Source: JAEZDC01 sp036676415
GTDB lineage: Bacteria > Bacteroidota > Bacteroidia > Chitinophagales > Chitinophagaceae
Reading direction: 5' to 3'
DNA length: 64,000 bases
Assembly: GCA_036676415.1 (NCBI GenBank)
Contig: JAKFCX010000029.1
Location: 62,001-126,000, forward strand
In this document: positions 36,911-46,400 of the stretch, in pieces
Position numbering within the stretch: the stretch's first letter is position 1
Layout: each line of letters begins with the position of its first letter
Program-made: the position numbers and the translations under genes
The notes under the pieces: generated by a model
Seen by the model: the letters and a program-made list of their open reading frames with translations, nothing else
The model's database searches: none
Told to the model about the DNA's origin: nothing

Positions 36911-38170
36911 TCATTTAAACCGAACAATAAAAACGTGTTCTCGATCAAAGTGATAGGATATGGTGAATTCGTAGAGATTTGTTATAGCTTTCACAATAGA
37001 TAAACCAAGGCCGGTTGACTGCCGTGAGTTGGATTGCCGGCCAAATCTCGAGAACATGATTGTATTATCGAGGGCTACTGTTCCGCTATTCTTTACCATG
37101 AATGCATCTCCTGTGAGTTCTATATGAATTCGCCCGCCTTTTTTTGTATGGGTGATGGCATTCCTGATAATATTTGTTATAAGTATCCTTGCCAGGTCTT
37201 TATTCATATTAACAATGCAGTCAGATAAATATTTTTCAATGTTTAATTGATGATAAATCACCTGGTCTTCCAGGTCACTAATTACAGCTGAGACAACAGC
37301 CTCGAGGTTGATGCTTTTGACATCATGATATTGGTGATTCTCGATCTTTGATAACAGTAAAAGCGAACGATTTAATCTAGTTAATCTTTGCAAGTGATCC
37401 ATGGCTGAAGACAACAAACTGAGTTGTTCTGCAGAAAAATGATTGCCCTCTGCAAGGTGTTCTAGTTTATTGATGGCAATTGCAAGAGGAGTCTGTAGTT
37501 CGTGTGCAGCATTCTCGGTAAAATGTTTCTGGCTTGTATAAACATCCAGGTTGTTCTGAACCATTCGTTGTACGGTATCATTCAACAGCCGAAATTCCTC
37601 AACTTTACTGGGATGTGTTGCCACAGGTTGCGGTTTATCTAACCGGAAACGTTTTAGTTGATCAAGCAAGCGATAAAACGGCTTCCATACTTTACGCAAT
37701 AAAACATTATTTAATAAAATAACAGGAGCTACAATGCCAAGATACAGCCATATCAATGCATATAGTAATGCATTAACCAGGTCATCTTCTTCTACCATTG
37801 AGGTGGCTACTTCCAAAGAGTAGTAAACACCATTCGAGGTAAATACAGTTTTTAATAATCGAACAGGTTCGAACTCATTTTCATTTTCCATGTACATGAG
37901 TGTATCTGTATAGCTGTCGGAATATGATACCGCATTTTGCTGCGTGATGGGATGAATGCGATAACCTCCTTCTCCAAAATCGGGCTTATTCAATAAGGAA
38001 GTGTCTTTTGAAGCATTTCGAATGATGAGTTGTTTTTGGTTATCAAGTCCGTCATCAATGCTGTCATATATCTCATCAAGCATTGTATAGTAGTAGACCA
38101 CGGCCCATAATGAGATGATGAGTAGCAGTATCACTGCAAAATAAGAAGTGGTATAGTTAAGCAGTTTCAT
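36911..38170 (-). CDS. Transmembrane sensor histidine kinase
   Basis: A 419-residue kinase with two membrane helices (about 8-29 and 150-175) flanking a periplasmic sensor of about 120 residues. The HisKA box has the phospho-acceptor His in AAHELQTPLAIAINKL, and the HATPase part holds ITNIIRNAITHTKKGG, VKNSGTVAL and STGLGLSIVKAI. It overlaps its response regulator gene by 4 bp (38167-38170), the ATGA arrangement of coupled translation. The sensed signal is unknown; the adjacent PepSY-like lipoprotein could act at the periplasmic part. Confidence 0.95.
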   Translation of the reverse strand: MKLLNYTTSYFAVILLLIISLWAVVYYYTMLDEIYDSIDDGLDNQKQLIIRNASKDTSLLNKPDFGEGGYRIHPITQQNAVSYSDSYTDTLMYMENENEFEPVRLLKTVFTSNGVYYSLEVATSMVEEDDLVNALLYALIWLYLGIVAPVILLNNVLLRKVWKPFYRLLDQLKRFRLDKPQPVATHPSKVEEFRLLNDTVQRMVQNNLDVYTSQKHFTENAAHELQTPLAIAINKLEHLAEGNHFSAEQLSLLSSAMDHLQRLTRLNRSLLLLSKIENHQYHDVKSINLEAVVSAVISDLEDQVIYHQLNIEKYLSDCIVNMNKDLARILITNIIRNAITHTKKGGRIHIELTGDAFMVKNSGTVALDNTIMFSRFGRQSNSRQSTGLGLSIVKAITNLYEFTISYHFDREHVFIVRFK

Positions 38171-38844
38171 GAATCTGATAATTTATACCCGATGCCATAC
38201 ACTGCTTTTATTTCGACTCCTGTATCATAATCTTTAAGCTTCCTTCTAAGGTTCTTTATCTGTGAATAGATAAAATCAAAACTGTTGGCTTCATCAATGC
38301 TATCGCCCCAAACATGTTCTGCCAGTGCGGTTTTATTCACCAGCCTGTTCTTATTCATGCCCATGTAGAGAATAATATCAAATTCCTTTCGATTGAATGC
38401 CACCTCTTTACCGGCAACGTGAATTGTACGATGTTCGGTATTGATGATGATATTGCCAATAGTGATCATATCATTCCCACCCAGCGATTTCCTGCGAAGC
38501 AGTGATTTAATCCGGGCATGTAGTTCTGCAAAATGAAATGGCTTTGGCAAATAATCATCCGCACCAAGGTTTAGTCCATCTACCTTGTCCTCGAGAGAAT
38601 CTTTGGCAGAAACGATCAAAACAGCTTCTTTACGTCGCTCTTTTTTTAATTCCTTTAATAGCTCAAGACCAGAACCTCCGGGCAAGCCTATGTCTAACAG
38701 GATGCAATCGTACTCATAAACTCCCAATTTTTCCCGGGCACTATGATAGTCGGTGGCTGTTTCAACCACATATTTTTCCCTGACAAGAGATTGATGTATA
38801 TTTTCTCTCATACCGGTTTCATCTTCTATTATCAACAACTTCAT
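38167..38844 (-). CDS. OmpR/PhoB-family response regulator
   Basis: A 225-residue regulator with a receiver domain (LLIIEDETGMRENI, phospho-acceptor Asp in CILLDIGLPGGSG, Lys in DDYLPKPFHF) and a winged-helix DNA-binding domain (EFDIILYMGMNKNRLVNKTALAEHVWG). It is the partner of the kinase whose gene overlaps its stop. Targets may include the PepSY-like and SdiA-regulated-like genes downstream; this is inference from position. Confidence 0.95.
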   Translation of the reverse strand: MKLLIIEDETGMRENIHQSLVREKYVVETATDYHSAREKLGVYEYDCILLDIGLPGGSGLELLKELKKERRKEAVLIVSAKDSLEDKVDGLNLGADDYLPKPFHFAELHARIKSLLRRKSLGGNDMITIGNIIINTEHRTIHVAGKEVAFNRKEFDIILYMGMNKNRLVNKTALAEHVWGDSIDEANSFDFIYSQIKNLRRKLKDYDTGVEIKAVYGIGYKLSDS

Positions 38845-39011
38845 TCTTATTTTATTACAAATACGGTGCAGAAGATGCGCCGATAAAATAAGGGAATGGA
38901 GAATCCTCCGGGATCTATTACATGAGGCTTTGAAGGTTCAGATTTAGGAAGCAAAACCGGTGTATTATTTATTTTTTGGAATATAAGAACGCAACCCATT
39001 ATTTTGCACCC

Positions 39012-39096
39012 GGAGAGCTGGCAGAGTGGTCGATTGCGGCAGTCTTGAAAACTGTTGACTGTAACAGGTCCGGGGGTTCGAATCCCTCGCTCTCCG
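39012..39096 (+). tRNA. tRNA-Ser, anticodon UGA
   Basis: The acceptor stem GGAGAGC pairs with GCTCTCC, with G as discriminator. The anticodon stem GCAGT/ACTGT holds the 7-nt loop CTTGAAA with anticodon TGA (reads UCA). The long variable arm expected of serine tRNA is present, and the T arm contains GGTTCGAATCC. The CCA end is not encoded. The 3' side borders a region with truncated genes, so the tRNA may have served as an integration site. Confidence 0.95.
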
Positions 39097-39409
39097 CTGG
39101 TTGATAGCATTTTTAAACGCAAAACGCAGCAGTAGCAAGCGTTTTAGCCGGAGAGTTTCCAAATGCAGGCAGATGAATTCAAACTCACCACGAACTCACC
39201 CGGTAAAATGGGGTGTTTCTGGTGAGTTTTTTCTTTTTAGGCCATTCTCACGCTCGTATTCAAGCCATTACCCTTGATCAGGAACAAAATGAAAGTGGAG
39301 CGGCAGTTTTAAAATGCATCTACAAACAGCAACACCTTCTACTTTAGCTGCAATTGCAACATCCGCTAGGAAGAAAGGTTTTAAATCCTTCTTACTCACT
39401 TAGGTTTCA
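39097..39409. other. Region downstream of tRNA-Ser without intact gene
   Basis: About 310 bp with no convincing coding sequence. A hairpin-forming stretch (AACTCACC near 39187, GGTGAGTTTTTTC near 39218) followed by a T run may terminate transcription from the left. The region looks like decayed accessory DNA between the tRNA and the caspase-like remnant. Confidence 0.5.
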
Positions 39410-39949
39410 TCACCGCTTCATAAAAATAAAATCGCCACCTTCATCTCCTGCTTCTTTTATCTCGCCGAACTGCGGTACCTGACCGTTTGCACTATTATTG
39501 ATCACTGCTGTTCTGAAGCTTGAAAACAACTGTTCAGCCGACATGTATTTTTCTGGGTTTTGCTTCAATCGTTTTACAAGGTATTCAATAAATACACTTT
39601 TGTCCGGTACCTCCTTCAATGCACCACTCGTCATTGCTTTACGGCTAGGTAATTCAAACAATTGTTTTATAGCAGTAGGTGCGTCCGCATTCAATGATCT
39701 TGTTTTGAGAATGCTGCCAGCAAAGCAGGCATCTGTGATCAACAAAGTATGTTTGCCAGGCATTAGGCTGATGTATTCTTTTAAATCAGCATTACTTAAC
39801 CATGAAGCCCTATTCTTCACATAGGCATCTGAAGGATACCAGTAACCCTGCTTCCTTACTTCATCCCAGTTACCATGACCTGCATAAAAGATCAAAAGAT
39901 TGTCTGCAGGCTTAATGCGTACTGCCAGTGCTTCAAAAGCATCAAACAC
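39410..39949 (-). pseudogene. Caspase-like (peptidase C14) protein, 5'-truncated
   Basis: About 180 codons of a caspase-fold domain remain. The catalytic His is in LLIFYAGHGNWDE and the Cys in LLITDACFAGSILK, and the end ...GQVPQFGEIKEAGDEGG matches the usual ending of bacterial metacaspase-like proteins. The first strand and helix of the domain and everything before them are missing: the frame starts at a GTG (39949) and runs only 12 codons further back before a stop, into sequence that looks like a mobile-element end. The original protein would have been longer. It is not a copy of the intact caspase protein at 43485, as motif surroundings differ. Confidence 0.75.
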
Positions 39950-40324
39950 TGACCCGTCCTGAAAAAAGTTGACTGTTTTAGTTAATTAATCCTGTTGGAC
40001 GGAAAGTAATTCTTTTTATTTAGAGATATCCAATCTACGTAGTATCAAACCAACAGGCTTATTGCGAACGATGATGAATTAGAATATTGGAAATGAATAC
40101 AATCTTTTAGTCATTCCATTTAAGCAATTTCTTATTGCAGTCGGTTCAAATTACTATCAGGAGGATTTGTTTTGTCCTCATCAGCCTGTTAATCGCCTCA
40201 TGCTTGCCTTTGGTTATTTGGATTTGCGTAACATAAAGGTTTCCTTCTGTTCGCAGTTTTGTGCATACTTTGCCGCAACGGCATAAATAGATTCGTACTT
40301 TGCAGGCATACCTTCAACATAAAA
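39950..40324. other. Probable mobile-element scar, no intact gene
   Basis: The caspase-like frame is interrupted by CTGACCCGTCCTGAAAAAAG followed by TTGAC, which looks like an insertion-sequence end (the reverse complement begins GTCAACTTTTTTCAGGACGG). No transposase frame is intact in the next 370 bp. Only short - strand frames ending near 39995 and 40020 are seen. The assignment rests on resemblance, not on a search. Confidence 0.4.
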
Positions 40325-40326
40325 GG

Positions 40327-40354
40327 CAGCGAATTGCTTCGCTGCCTTTTATTA
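40327..40354 (-). terminator. Terminator after katG
   Basis: A perfect 12-bp stem (AAAGGCAGCGAA / TTCGCTGCCTTT) with a 4-nt loop lies about 15 bases past the katG stop. Both sides carry short A/T runs, so it may work in both directions. Confidence 0.75.
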
Positions 40355-40368
40355 ATCTATCATAAATA

Positions 40369-42642
40369 TTACTTAGCCACATCAAACCGGTCAAGGTTCA
40401 TCACCTTATCCCAGGCAGCTACAAAATCTTTTACAAACTTTTCTTTTGCATCGTTGCAGGCATACACTTCTGCAATGGCTCTTAATTCGGAATTGGAGCC
40501 GAATACCAGATCAACTCTTGTAGCTGTCCATGTTGGCTTACCTGTTTTCCTGTCATACCCCTGGAACAGTTCCCTGTCTTCCTGTGCAGCTTTCCATGCC
40601 GTATTCATATCAAGCAGGTTCACGAAAAAATCATTGGTCAGTTGGCCAGGGGTTGTGGTGAACACACCATGCTGCGAACCATCAAAATTGGTGTTCATTG
40701 CACGCATACCTCCTACCAACACCGTTAGTTCGGGAGCAGTGAGTGTAAGTAACTGTGCTTTATCTATCAGCAGGGCCTCTGTTGAAACCTCACTCTTCAC
40801 TCTTCTATAGTTGCGGAAGCCATCCGCACGAGGCTCTAAATAATTGATCGATTCAACATCTGTCTGTTCCTGCGAAGCATCCATGCGGCCAGGGGTAAAC
40901 GGAACAGCAATATCATGTCCCGCATCACGGGCTGCCTGCTCTACGGCAGCACATCCACCGAGTACAATTAAATCTGCCAGCGATACTTTCTTGCCAACAT
41001 TTGCACTATCGTTATATTCTTTTTGAATGGTGGTTAATACATCCAGCACCTTACTCAACTGTGCAGGATTATTCACCCTCCAGTCTTTCATCGGTGCCAA
41101 ACGAATTCTTGCACCATTGGCACCACCACGATAATCGGAACCACGGAAGGTGGAAGCAGAAGCCCAGGCTGTGGACACCAGTTCGGAAATACTCAGACCT
41201 GAAGCCAGGAGTTTTTCTTTCAGGCCTGTTATATCATTCGTGTCGATCAATTCATGATCAACAGCAGGAATGGGATCCTGCCATACCAGGTCTTCCTGCG
41301 GAACATCTTTACCAAGGTAACGGCTCTTAGGCCCCATATCACGATGCGTTAGTTTGAACCATGCTCTTGCAAACGCATCAGCAAACTCATCCGGGTTCTC
41401 GAGGAAGCGACGTGATATCTTTTCATATGCCGGGTCCATACGCAACGAAAGATCCGTTGTTAGCATGGTTGGTTTTAATTTCTTCGACTTATCAAATGCA
41501 TGCGGGATAATTTCATCTGCATCTTTGGCTACCCATTGATGTGCACCACCGGGGCTCTTTGTTAGTTCCCATTCAAAGTTGAAGAGGTTCTCAAAAAAAT
41601 TATTGCTCCATTGTGTGGGTGTCTTAGTCCAGGTAACTTCTATACCGCTGGTAATCGTATCAGGACCTTTTCCTGTTCCGAATTTATTGTGCCATCCGAA
41701 CCCCTGCATGTCTACATCAGCGGCTTCGGGTTCTTTGCCTACATTGTCAGACGATGCAGCGCCATGTGTTTTACCAAAGCTGTGACCACCTGCTATTAAC
41801 GCTACAGTCTCTTCGTCATTCATGGCCATACGACCGAAGGTTACCCGAATATCTTTTGCAGCTGCAACAGGATCAGGCGTACCATCAGGACCTTCTGGAT
41901 TTACATAGATCAATCCCATATGTGCAGCACCTAAAGGAGCTTCCAGTTTTTCTGCATTATGCTGTACACCTGTAGCATCTTCATCAGATACTAATACACC
42001 ATGTGCTGCAACGCCCGGCTTACCTTTCTGGTAGCGTTCATCATTACCCAGCCAGGTTTTTTCTGCACCCCAGTACACATCTTCTTCCGGCTCCCAGGTA
42101 TCCGGACGTCCACCTGCAAAACCAAATGTTTTAAAGCCCATTGATTCCAGTGCAACATTACCCGCAAGGATCAACAGGTCGGACCATGAAAGTTTACGTC
42201 CATATTTCTGTTTGATGGGCCATACCAGTCGCCTTGCTTTATCAAGGCTCACATTATCCGGCCAGCTGTTCAATGGGGCAAATCGTTGCTGCCCTTTGCC
42301 GCCACCACCACGACCATCGTATACACGATAGGTGCCTGCGGCATGCCAGGACATACGAACAAAGAACGGCCCGTAATGACCAAAATCTGCTGGCCACCAT
42401 TCCTGCGAATCAGTCATCAATGCATGCAGGTCTTTCTTCACTGCATCCAGGTCAAGCGTTTTAAATTCTTCTGCATAATTAAAGTCGGGTTCCATCGGGT
42501 TGGACTTCGAAGAATGCTGGCGGAGTGTATTCAGTTTAAGTTGGTTGGGCCACCAGTCACGGTTTTTGGTACCACCACCACCTACGTTCTCTTTTGCAGC
42601 CGCATTCATGAATGGGCATTTGCTGATGTCGTTCGATTCCAT
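40369..42642 (-). CDS. katG: Bifunctional catalase-peroxidase
   Basis: A haem enzyme that removes hydrogen peroxide (catalase) and oxidises small reductants (peroxidase). It has 757 residues from the methionine of MESNDISKCPFMNAAAKEN; the longer reading to 42723 adds 27 residues unlike the family and was not used. The distal site is RMSWHAAGTYR with Arg96, Trp99 and His100; Trp99 should form the Met-Tyr-Trp adduct with the tyrosine of GLIYVNPEGP. The proximal histidine is in ALIAGGHSFGKTHGA. Both halves of the duplicated peroxidase fold are present. It appears monocistronic with its own terminator. Confidence 0.97.
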   Translation of the reverse strand: MESNDISKCPFMNAAAKENVGGGGTKNRDWWPNQLKLNTLRQHSSKSNPMEPDFNYAEEFKTLDLDAVKKDLHALMTDSQEWWPADFGHYGPFFVRMSWHAAGTYRVYDGRGGGGKGQQRFAPLNSWPDNVSLDKARRLVWPIKQKYGRKLSWSDLLILAGNVALESMGFKTFGFAGGRPDTWEPEEDVYWGAEKTWLGNDERYQKGKPGVAAHGVLVSDEDATGVQHNAEKLEAPLGAAHMGLIYVNPEGPDGTPDPVAAAKDIRVTFGRMAMNDEETVALIAGGHSFGKTHGAASSDNVGKEPEAADVDMQGFGWHNKFGTGKGPDTITSGIEVTWTKTPTQWSNNFFENLFNFEWELTKSPGGAHQWVAKDADEIIPHAFDKSKKLKPTMLTTDLSLRMDPAYEKISRRFLENPDEFADAFARAWFKLTHRDMGPKSRYLGKDVPQEDLVWQDPIPAVDHELIDTNDITGLKEKLLASGLSISELVSTAWASASTFRGSDYRGGANGARIRLAPMKDWRVNNPAQLSKVLDVLTTIQKEYNDSANVGKKVSLADLIVLGGCAAVEQAARDAGHDIAVPFTPGRMDASQEQTDVESINYLEPRADGFRNYRRVKSEVSTEALLIDKAQLLTLTAPELTVLVGGMRAMNTNFDGSQHGVFTTTPGQLTNDFFVNLLDMNTAWKAAQEDRELFQGYDRKTGKPTWTATRVDLVFGSNSELRAIAEVYACNDAKEKFVKDFVAAWDKVMNLDRFDVAK

Positions 42643-42722
42643 ATGAGAGGTATTATTATTATCTGGATTAAATATGAAAGGCAAATCTAAACTAAGCGGG
42701 GGAGAAATAAGATGAGATTTCA

Positions 42723-43028
42723 CGCAAAGGATATTGGTGTTGTTGATTGTTGCAGTTTATGCAGGAAGGGTGGAGTTTATTTATTCGAGAGGGTTAAACG
42801 CAAAGGAGCAAAGGGATTCTTTGCAGGCAAAGCATTTGGGAGAAGGCTAACCGCTATGACGCTAAGGCGCAAGGTTTGTGATGCTTAAAAAACGAGAGAA
42901 GTTAACCGCAGAGAATATTGTAGTGGTGTTGTTTGTTGAGTCTTACGCAGGGAGAATGAGGTTTTCTTATGTGGGAAGGTTGAACGCTGAGAGCGCAGCG
43001 GGATTCTTTGCAGGCAAAGAATTTGGGA
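42723..43028. repeat. Two imperfect ~120-bp direct repeats
   Basis: Unit A (42723-42841) and unit B (42907-43028) share the beginning CGCAAAGGATATTG / CGCAGAGAATATTG and the end GGGATTCTTTGCAGGCAAAG, with similar wording between. The 65 bp between them carry related CGCTAAGGCGCAAGG words. This type of CGCAAAG-rich intergenic repeat seems common in Bacteroidota. Confidence 0.75.
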
Positions 43029-43148
43029 CCACGGCCAGCATAGTAAATGAACTTTAGCTGATGTTTTAATTCTTCGTTCAATAGTAACACCACTGCTTGT
43101 CATCCCGACCTTAGGAGGGATCTTATGTTTAGTTGTTTACTTAACGGG

Positions 43149-43213
43149 GTGTAACAACTTTTCCAAAGTTCGAAACTTTGGAAAAGTTTGGCAGCGGCCT
43201 GCAAAGGAGGAAC
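43149..43213. repeat. 65-bp repeat with hairpin, copy 1
   Basis: It contains a perfect inverted repeat with 13-bp arms (CTTTTCCAAAGTT / AACTTTGGAAAAG) around CGA at 43158-43186 and ends in CCTGCAAAGGAGGAAC. Confidence 0.85.
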
Positions 43214-43397
43214 CCCCGCCTTTCTTGATGTTGTCACCAACAAATCGTTATGGAACGGATGTTTTAATTATTTAATTATTCTTACTCTGAGGGGATGCCT
43301 GGGATCACTACCGTTTTTGTCATTCACGCTGTGAATCCGTTGTTGGTCACAAGACGCAACAACGGCGAACGGCGAATGAAACACCAACAAGGGTAGA

Positions 43398-43462
43398 GTG
43401 TAACAACTTTTCCAAAGCTCGAAACTTTGGAAAAGTTTGGCAGCTGCCTGCAAAGGAGGAAC
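43398..43462. repeat. 65-bp repeat with hairpin, copy 2
   Basis: It differs from copy 1 at a few positions; one arm has a C that leaves a single mismatch in the stem. It starts 22 bases past the stop of the WD40-caspase gene, where the hairpin could act as terminator or 3'-end stabiliser. Confidence 0.85.
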
Positions 43463-43484
43463 CTTAGAAGGCATCCCGTTAATA

Positions 43485-46400
43485 TTACCATACCACCCAA
43501 TCATAATTGTTTGTTTCGTTACGGCTTGTTGGTTTTTGTAATCCATTGGTAAGCCGCAAAACATTCTCTTCTACTATCTTTTTTAACTGCGATACAGTTA
43601 ATGTTTTGTTCTTATTGAAGGCATCAATAATACTGTACGTAAATACGCCACCCTGCAGTTCGCCTCTCTCCTGCGCATACTGCATACCACCAGCTGCCGA
43701 AATGATCGTTGCACCGGTGCCGCGGCTAACATTGGCAAACAGGCTTTGCATCAGCTCAAAACTATTGGCCATGCCCAGTTTACTTTTCTTTATCGTGATG
43801 CTGCTGCGATTGGTTGAATCGCCGTTTGTACCGAGGCTGTCGAGGACCCTCGTTGAAGCTTCAATCCGTTCTATTTCTTCTTTGTCTACTTCACCACTAT
43901 GGCAAGCATCTATCAGCATCAGCTTCTTTCTTGGTTTTATACCATCCAGCAAACTTTCCAGTTCGTCATAAGAAAGGCCGTTATCCTGCGGGTAATTAAA
44001 ATTGATATTGTAGGTGCTGAGAAAATAATCCAGGTCTTTACTCAGCAGGCCATGACCAGAATACGAAACGATCACTTTATCATCTACATCCAGCTGCAGT
44101 AACTTTCGTTTTAATGCAAGAATGTTTTCTTTTGTAACTGAGGCGTCGAGTAAGGTATCGATGATAATATTCCGGTACTTCCCTTTCAGCTTTGCAGCCA
44201 GTTGCTGAATGTCGTTCACACTCCACCGCAGGTCATGCCCGGGTTGTTTAAAGTGGTTGATGCCGATACCGATAAAATGTAGTTTCCCTGTGTTAGCTTT
44301 TAAGGGTTTATATCGCACCACCAGGGGCTGGCGATAGCTTTCGATACCCTGCGTATTAACCACCGAAGTTTCTATACTGTTGATGCCTTGCGACAGGCTA
44401 ATGGTGATAACCGTATCAAATTCGTGGGTATGAGCTGTACTGACGTTTATCCCGTTTACACCAAACACCGGTACTTCATTCACCCAGATATTGAAACGGC
44501 TGAGTTGTTCTACACTATCTTTTGATTGTATGGAAAGTGTGAGGGTATTTGTTTTTTGTTCTATTGCAATAGAGCTGCTGTTATGTATATTGGTTACCGG
44601 CACCGAGGCATTGGCTAGGTTTGCCTGTACAGGCATCCGCAACCTTTTCAGTCTTTTCTCATAAGCTTTGCGATAACTATTTATAAGAACCGTGTCGGCA
44701 GGATTGATCTTCTCTAACACTTTATCGGGCCTGTTGTATTTAGCATCCAGTTGTTCAAAGGTGATTATCTTTAATTCATTGGTTACATAATGCAGGTCTT
44801 TTGCCGCATTCCTTGTACTGAAATAATAACCTGAAGGTTCAGTTACCAGACTTTCCTCTTTGTGCATTGGCACAATACGATATGCTGGATCAAGCGAAGG
44901 ATAATGCCATGCCTGGATGGTTCCATCTTCAGAGGGTGTTACCAGTAAACTGTCATTTACCAGCTGGGGAAATATGCCTGACTGATGTGCCTTAACGGTT
45001 TTCAACAGTTTACCCGAAGCAACACTCCACAGCTGCAGCATTCCATCAGAGTCACCTGTTATCAAGATTTTTCCATCGCTACTTAGTTGAAAATGCCCGG
45101 TGCCGGTATTGTTGGTAAAAGCAAATTGTTGTACCAGCTCACCTGTAGATGCCCGGATGATTTCAACAGACGCAGACGTCTTCACAACGATCATATCGTA
45201 CCGTCCAAACCACTGGGACGTAAAGAGCCATTCTTTGGATTTATATATCCATGTTTTCTGGCGGCTATTCCTGTCGAGTAAAAACACAGTGCTGTCCCCG
45301 GGATTGGTGCAGAGCAGTGGCCCACCCTGCGAAGTAAATGTTGCGTTCAGCCATTTATATTCCGGCTTATTTTGAAAAGCCTGGACTATAGTGCCACGTT
45401 TCCAGTCCCAGATCGTTAACACGGTATCGGTAACAGGAATTTCGCCCGAGCCATCCAGCGTACCCTGCGAGGTTACAACGTAGGCACCATCTTCCGAAAC
45501 CGCTGTTTTAGATATCCAATATTTATGTGAAAGTGTTTGAACGGGTTTGCCTTCCGGGAAGGTCCATATTTTACATACGGTATCTACAGAAGCGATCAGC
45601 ATTTTTGAATCGGGGCTGAATGAAATATCCGTGATATCTCTTCCTGTTTGCGTATTCAGTACAAGCGTGGTTCTGCCATTACTAAGATCATATACCCTTA
45701 TTTCGCCTGCCTGGTTGCCTACCGCTATATGTGGTGTTTTTGTTGAGCGGCCAGCTGTTCCGATACCAACCGTTTTACCTGAAAAGGTCTGCACCTGTTC
45801 GGGCAGTACACCAATATCCCACAACCTTATTGTATTATCGGCAAACACCATCATCACCTGTTCCAGGTTGGGGCTGCGTTCGATAAACGGTTCTACGTTT
45901 CTTAATATCAGCGCCGCTGTATCGCTGTCAAATGCATACACGTGTTTACCGTTGGCTGTATTAAATAAGTCGGCCCATGTGTATTCATCATAGGTAATGT
46001 ATTGTTTGTCGTTGTTCACAAATGCAACATTCAACACCTTGCGTTCGAAAGATGCATCCTCCAGTATCTTACTGTTGATGGTGCTATACATCCTTAATCC
46101 ATTATCATTGAAGGTTAACAACAGCTTTTCGCCATTGTCTGATAATCTTCCTGAAATAACGCTGCCGAAGTCATTCTTCCTGATGCGGAAGGATCGCAGC
46201 TTTTTCAACGATGCCATGCTGTATAGCGAACAATTGCCGTCATCATACAATACACTTAAAAATCGTGGTGAACGTAAAATATAGAATTGTTGCTGCGATA
46301 CCAGCTGGCGATTATTTCCTGTACGGAAATTATACGCATAAAGGTTTTTTGCTGATGCTGATGTTTCAATCAGCAGCAGGCTGTCACTGCCTGTAGCGGC

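Larger units (their letters stand above)
42643..43484. other. Repeat-rich gap between katG and the WD40-caspase gene
   Basis: About 840 bp without a credible gene. It contains two imperfect direct repeats of about 120 bp (42723-42841 and 42907-43028) and two 65-bp direct repeats (43149-43213 and 43398-43462), described separately. Promoter elements for katG should lie at its left edge. Confidence 0.7.

Noticed and set aside
39012..39160. Direct attachment-site repeat of the tRNA-Ser 3' end
   Set aside because: No second copy of the tRNA 3' end was found by eye in the window, so an att pair cannot be claimed.
38847..39162. Minus-strand frames across the tRNA-Ser (reading GIRTPGPVTVNSF and similar)
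   Set aside because: They are antisense translations of the tRNA gene, a well-known false protein family, with no independent support.
40259..40810. Plus-strand frame of 183 codons over the katG end
   Set aside because: It is antisense to katG and crosses its terminator hairpin; composition matches a shadow frame.
42643..42723. 27-codon extension of katG
   Set aside because: It is unlike KatG N-termini; the ATG at 42642 starts the usual short polar N-terminus.
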